From contig NZ_CP085253.1 of NCBI RefSeq assembly GCF_044872765.1, positions 496,001-560,000 on the forward strand: a stretch of 64,000 bases of DNA, read 5' to 3'. The notes beneath the pieces are model-generated. The model was not told the origin of the DNA, searched no databases, and saw nothing but the letters and a program-made list of their open reading frames with translations. Numbering within the stretch: position 1 is the stretch's first letter; every line of letters begins with the position of its first letter. Made by a program: the position numbers and the translations under genes. The stretch comes from Micrococcus sp023147585 (GTDB lineage: Bacteria; Actinomycetota; Actinomycetes; Actinomycetales; Micrococcaceae). This document shows, in pieces, positions 61,074 to 64,000 of this stretch.

Positions 61074-62333
61074 GTGCCTGTCTCTGACGTGACGGCTGCC
61101 GTCCCCGCCTGGGACGCAGAGCGCAAGCGGTGCGCCCCGCTCTATGACTACTACCGCGGCAAGCAGCGACTGCGCTTCGCCACCGACGACTTCCGCCGCA
61201 AGTACGGCTCGATGGTCGCCGACCTCCGCGAGAACATCTGCGTGCCGGCCGTCACCGGCTTCGTCGACGAGATCCAGATCGAGTCCTGGTCCGGCGGCGC
61301 CGTCGACCGGAGCCTGGCCGACGAGATGGACCGCCTGTCGGACCTCGTCTTCACCGAGCTGTTCCGCACGGGCAACGCGTACGTCATCGTCTCCGAGCGG
61401 GCGGACGGCTCGCGGCTGGCGGTGTACCAGCCCAGCGACTCCGTCGTCCCCGTGGTCGACGCCGAGGACCCGACGGTCCTGGCGCACGCCGTCAAAGTCT
61501 GGGTCGACGCCCGGCGCTTCGGCCGTGCGCTCGTGCTCTACACCGACCGCGTCGAGCGCTACGTGACCTCCTCCGAGGTTGTGGCCGCCCGCGGCTCCGT
61601 GGTGCGGATGCCGACCGACGAGTCCGGCTGGTTCGCCGACGGCGACGAGGCCGACCCGCACGTTGAGGCGCACGACTTCGGCGCTGTGCCGGTCGTGTGG
61701 TTCAAGCGCGACCCGGACGACATGTGGGGCGCCGGCCACTCGATCCTGTCCGATGTGCTGCCGCTGCAGGACCTGCTCAACAAGTCCCTGGCCGACGCCG
61801 CGATCCTCGCCGAGGCGTACAGCCGCCCGCTGTACTACATCCTCAAGATGGCGGCTCAGGCCGCGGTGCCGACCCTGCCCGGCCAGACGAACCCGCTCGC
61901 CGGGGCCGTGACCAACGGCCCGGACCTGCCGGTCAGCCGCCGGCCCCCGTTCGACGCCACGCGCCAGCAGATTCTGGCCGTCGACGGCGAGGGTCCGGTC
62001 GGGAAGTTCGAGCCGTCCGACCTCTCCAAGCTGGTCGAGATGCGCGCCGACGTGCGCCAGTCCGTCAGCAACGTGACCGGCCTTCCCAGCTTCCACTTCA
62101 TCCCCACCGGCGGCGACGTCCCCTCGGGCGAGTCCCTGAAGGTCATCAGCCGCCGCCAGGCCGCGGTAGTCCGCCGAGCGACCCTGCCGTCCGTGCCCGT
62201 GTGGCGCGGCCTCATGCAGCTGCTCGGCTTCGACGCCACCCCCGTCTTCCGCGACGTCAACGCCGCGGTCACCCCCGCCGCACCCGCGGCACCCACCACC
62301 GCTGACCGTGAGGGTCAGCTCCCGCCGGCGTGA
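61074..62333 (+). CDS. Phage portal protein (SPP1 gp6-like)
   Basis: 419 residues from GTG 61074, RBS GAAAGGAGCG. Portal hallmarks: YDYYRGKQRLRF near the N-terminus, a central DMWGAGHSILSDVLPLQDLLNKSLADA, and the C-terminal VRQSVSNVTGLPSFHF with GESLKVISRRQAA. It forms the dodecameric DNA entry ring. The end overlaps the next frame by four bases. Confidence 0.9.
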   Translation: MPVSDVTAAVPAWDAERKRCAPLYDYYRGKQRLRFATDDFRRKYGSMVADLRENICVPAVTGFVDEIQIESWSGGAVDRSLADEMDRLSDLVFTELFRTGNAYVIVSERADGSRLAVYQPSDSVVPVVDAEDPTVLAHAVKVWVDARRFGRALVLYTDRVERYVTSSEVVAARGSVVRMPTDESGWFADGDEADPHVEAHDFGAVPVVWFKRDPDDMWGAGHSILSDVLPLQDLLNKSLADAAILAEAYSRPLYYILKMAAQAAVPTLPGQTNPLAGAVTNGPDLPVSRRPPFDATRQQILAVDGEGPVGKFEPSDLSKLVEMRADVRQSVSNVTGLPSFHFIPTGGDVPSGESLKVISRRQAAVVRRATLPSVPVWRGLMQLLGFDATPVFRDVNAAVTPAAPAAPTTADREGQLPPA

Positions 62334-62365
62334 CGCCGGCCCACACAGGAAGGATCGACGCCGAG

Positions 62366-62980
62366 ATGGCCGAGACCGAGAACACCACCAGCTCCGACTC
62401 TCTGGCTGGCCTGCTTCAGGCCTTCCAGGCGCGCGCCGCAGACACCGCGGCCGTCAAGGAGCCGGACACCGACGAGACCCCCGAGGTCGAAGAGACCGAG
62501 GACGAGGGCAAGGGCGGCAAGGCCGCTGTCCTCGCCGACCTGGCCAAGGAGCGCGACGCTCGCCAGGCCCTCTCCGCCGAGCTCGACGAGCTGAAGACCC
62601 TTCTGGGCCAGAAGCTCGGCCTCACCACCCCGGACGCCACCGTGGACCCCGCCACCCAGGCCCGCATCGACGCCGCCGAGGCGTCGGCCCGCGATGCCCG
62701 GACGCAGGTCGCCGTGGTGCGCAACGCGCCCGAGGACGCCGACGTGGCCGCGCTGCTCGACTCCTCGAGCTTCACCCGCCACATGGCCGACGTCGACCCC
62801 GACGACGCCAAGGCCGTCCGGTCCGCGGTCAAGTCCTTCCTGTCCGACCACCCGCGCTTCTCGACCGAGCAGCGCACCACCGCGAGCGCCCCGCGGCGCG
62901 GCACCGTGCGCGACGCCGGCGCCCGCACCACCCAGCGCTCGGCCCCCTCCATGGACGACCTCATCCGCGGTCGCGCCTGA
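62366..62980 (+). CDS. Probable capsid scaffolding protein
   Basis: 204 residues from ATG 62366 (RBS AGGAAGGA); a GTG at 62330 overlapping the portal stop is an alternative start. The sequence is highly charged and helical, with a coiled-coil stretch (about 55-115) and a basic C-terminus. Position between portal and capsid genes is the standard place of the scaffold. Confidence 0.8.
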   Translation: MAETENTTSSDSLAGLLQAFQARAADTAAVKEPDTDETPEVEETEDEGKGGKAAVLADLAKERDARQALSAELDELKTLLGQKLGLTTPDATVDPATQARIDAAEASARDARTQVAVVRNAPEDADVAALLDSSSFTRHMADVDPDDAKAVRSAVKSFLSDHPRFSTEQRTTASAPRRGTVRDAGARTTQRSAPSMDDLIRGRA

Positions 62981-63003
62981 TCCTCTGACCCTCAAGGAGC
63001 ACC

Positions 63004-63942
63004 ATGCCCACGTACAACGCCCAGGTCACCCGCGCCAACGTCCCCGTCCCCGAGGACGTCTCCCGCGACATCATCGCCGCGGCCCCGGCCTCCTCGCTCG
63101 CCCTGTCCACCTTCCGCCACGTGCCGATGTCCACCAAGACGTCGAAGCAGCCGGTGCTCTCCGCGCTGCCGTCGGCGTTCTGGGTCAACGGCGACACCGG
63201 TCTGAAGCAGACCACCGAGGCCGCGTGGTCCAACGTCATCATGACCGCCGAGGAGGTCGCCGCCCTCGTGCCGATCCCCGACGCGCTCGTGGACGACACC
63301 GACATCCCGCTCTGGGACTCCATCAAGCCGTACCTGGTGGAGGCCGTGGGCCGCACCGTCGACGACGCCGCCGTCTGGGGCGTCAACAAGCCCGCCTCCT
63401 GGACCTCCCCGGCCCTGGTGCCCGGCGCGATCGCCGCGGGCAACACCGTGGCCGCCGGCTCCGGCAAGGACCTCGGCGCGGACATCGCCGCCCTGGCCGG
63501 CAAGGTCGCCGCCGACGGCTACGCCGTGGACACCTTCGCCGGTGGCGCGGGCTACGACTGGAAGCTGGCCGGTCTGCGGACCACCTCCGGCAACCCGCTG
63601 TTCATCGGCCCGACCGACCCGAACCTGCCGGGCACCATCTACGGTCGCCCGCTGCGCGAGGTGCGCAACGGCACCTTCAACGCCACCGCCGCCGAGCTGC
63701 TGGCCTACGAGTCCGACAAGTTCGTCGTGGGCGTCCGCCAGGACATCACGTTCGACCTGTTCGACCAGATGGTGATCAGCGACGACACCGGCAAGGTCAT
63801 CTTCAACGCCCCGCAGCAGGACTCCAAGGTGCTGCGCGTCGTGTTCCGCGTCGGCTACGCCGTGGCGAACCCGGTCTCCCGCACCTCCGGCGACGCGGCC
63901 ACCCGCTTCCCGGCGGGCGTGCTGACCCCGGCCGCGGCCTGA
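63004..63942 (+). CDS. Major capsid protein (HK97 fold)
   Basis: 312 residues, RBS AAGGAGC. It resembles HK97-type capsid proteins of actinophages: an N-terminal arm, P-domain text SAFWVNGDTGLKQTTEAAWSNV, LVPIPDALVDDTDIPLWDSI and the late KFVVGVRQDITFDLF...DSKVLRVVFRVGYAV. No cleavable protease-type N-terminus is obvious, consistent with a separate scaffold gene. Confidence 0.9.
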   Translation: MPTYNAQVTRANVPVPEDVSRDIIAAAPASSLALSTFRHVPMSTKTSKQPVLSALPSAFWVNGDTGLKQTTEAAWSNVIMTAEEVAALVPIPDALVDDTDIPLWDSIKPYLVEAVGRTVDDAAVWGVNKPASWTSPALVPGAIAAGNTVAAGSGKDLGADIAALAGKVAADGYAVDTFAGGAGYDWKLAGLRTTSGNPLFIGPTDPNLPGTIYGRPLREVRNGTFNATAAELLAYESDKFVVGVRQDITFDLFDQMVISDDTGKVIFNAPQQDSKVLRVVFRVGYAVANPVSRTSGDAATRFPAGVLTPAAA

Positions 63943-63961
63943 TCCACCCCTGAGTGAGCGC

Positions 63962-63990
63962 GAGGGCGCAGCCGCACTGGCTGCGCCCTC
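63962..63990 (+). terminator. Terminator after the capsid gene
   Basis: Perfect 12-bp stem GAGGGCGCAGCC/GGCTGCGCCCTC with loop GCACT, 20 bp past the capsid stop. Capsid genes often have such a partial terminator. Confidence 0.72.
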
Positions 63991-64000
63991 GCTGCGCCCT

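Larger units (their letters stand above)
46745..64000. mobile_element. Prophage, left part (serine-integrase siphovirus-type), inserted in comEC
   Basis: From attL rightward: integrase, HTH protein, primase/helicase, early genes, leftward DUF4192 gene, nuclease genes, terminase, portal, scaffold and capsid, in standard tailed-phage order. No frameshift or stop was seen in any major phage gene, so it may be intact. Tail, lysis genes and attR are beyond the window. Confidence 0.9.

Overview
The window is high-GC chromosomal DNA of an actinobacterium, most probably a Micrococcaceae member close to Micrococcus (inferred from the QcrCAB/CtaCDEF respiratory set, the hrcA-dnaJ-rsmE-phoH-ybeY-era-leuA-recO-uppS order, many GTG starts and -10 boxes of the TAGACT type lying directly in front of start codons). 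No rRNA, tRNA or CRISPR array was recognised.

Layout. 1-4.1 kb: the 3' end of a UvrA-like gene, a small superinfection-immunity-type membrane protein, a 28-bp dif-like Xer site abutting a truncated glutamate synthase gene, then small regulatory and membrane genes. 4.1-15.9 kb: trpD, ctaE-qcrC-qcrA-qcrB (cytochrome bc1 plus oxidase subunit III) running right, a dead IS481 transposase, ctaC-ctaD-ctaF running left, an A-type Fe-S carrier gene and an M20 dipeptidase gene.

16.0-23.9 kb: two almost identical IS5-family elements in direct orientation enclose about 6 kb of cargo: ccdA, a CmtR-like ArsR repressor gene with a clean palindromic operator, two CDF metal exporters, a DsbA-like oxidoreductase, a VKOR, fragments of arsenic genes and a CtaG-like oxidase assembly protein. 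All four IS ends carry CTAG, so the whole looks like a composite transposon inserted between the dipeptidase gene and the DUF3043 gene. The cargo suggests Cd/Pb/Zn-type metal efflux coupled to extracytoplasmic thiol chemistry.

23.9-46.7 kb: a housekeeping block (pyrD, uppS, recO, leuA, era, CNNM/CBS protein, ybeY, phoH, rsmE, dnaJ, hrcA with CIRCE, hemW, lepA, rpsT, holA) that ends in comEC.

46.7-64 kb: the left part of a prophage inserted into comEC exactly at the codons of its conserved SGAN motif. A large serine integrase gene starts about 20 bp from the junction. Then come an HTH protein, a P4-type primase/SF3 helicase, acidic early proteins, a methyltransferase-like protein, a small divergent HTH protein, a leftward DUF4192 gene, an iteron-like non-coding region, a metallophosphoesterase, a VRR-NUC nuclease, and the start of the late region (probable small terminase, large terminase, portal, scaffold, capsid). 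The window ends before the tail genes and attR. The prophage non-coding DNA carries a repeated promoter/leader module, a pseudoknot-like inverted-repeat cluster and a large hairpin in front of the terminase genes.
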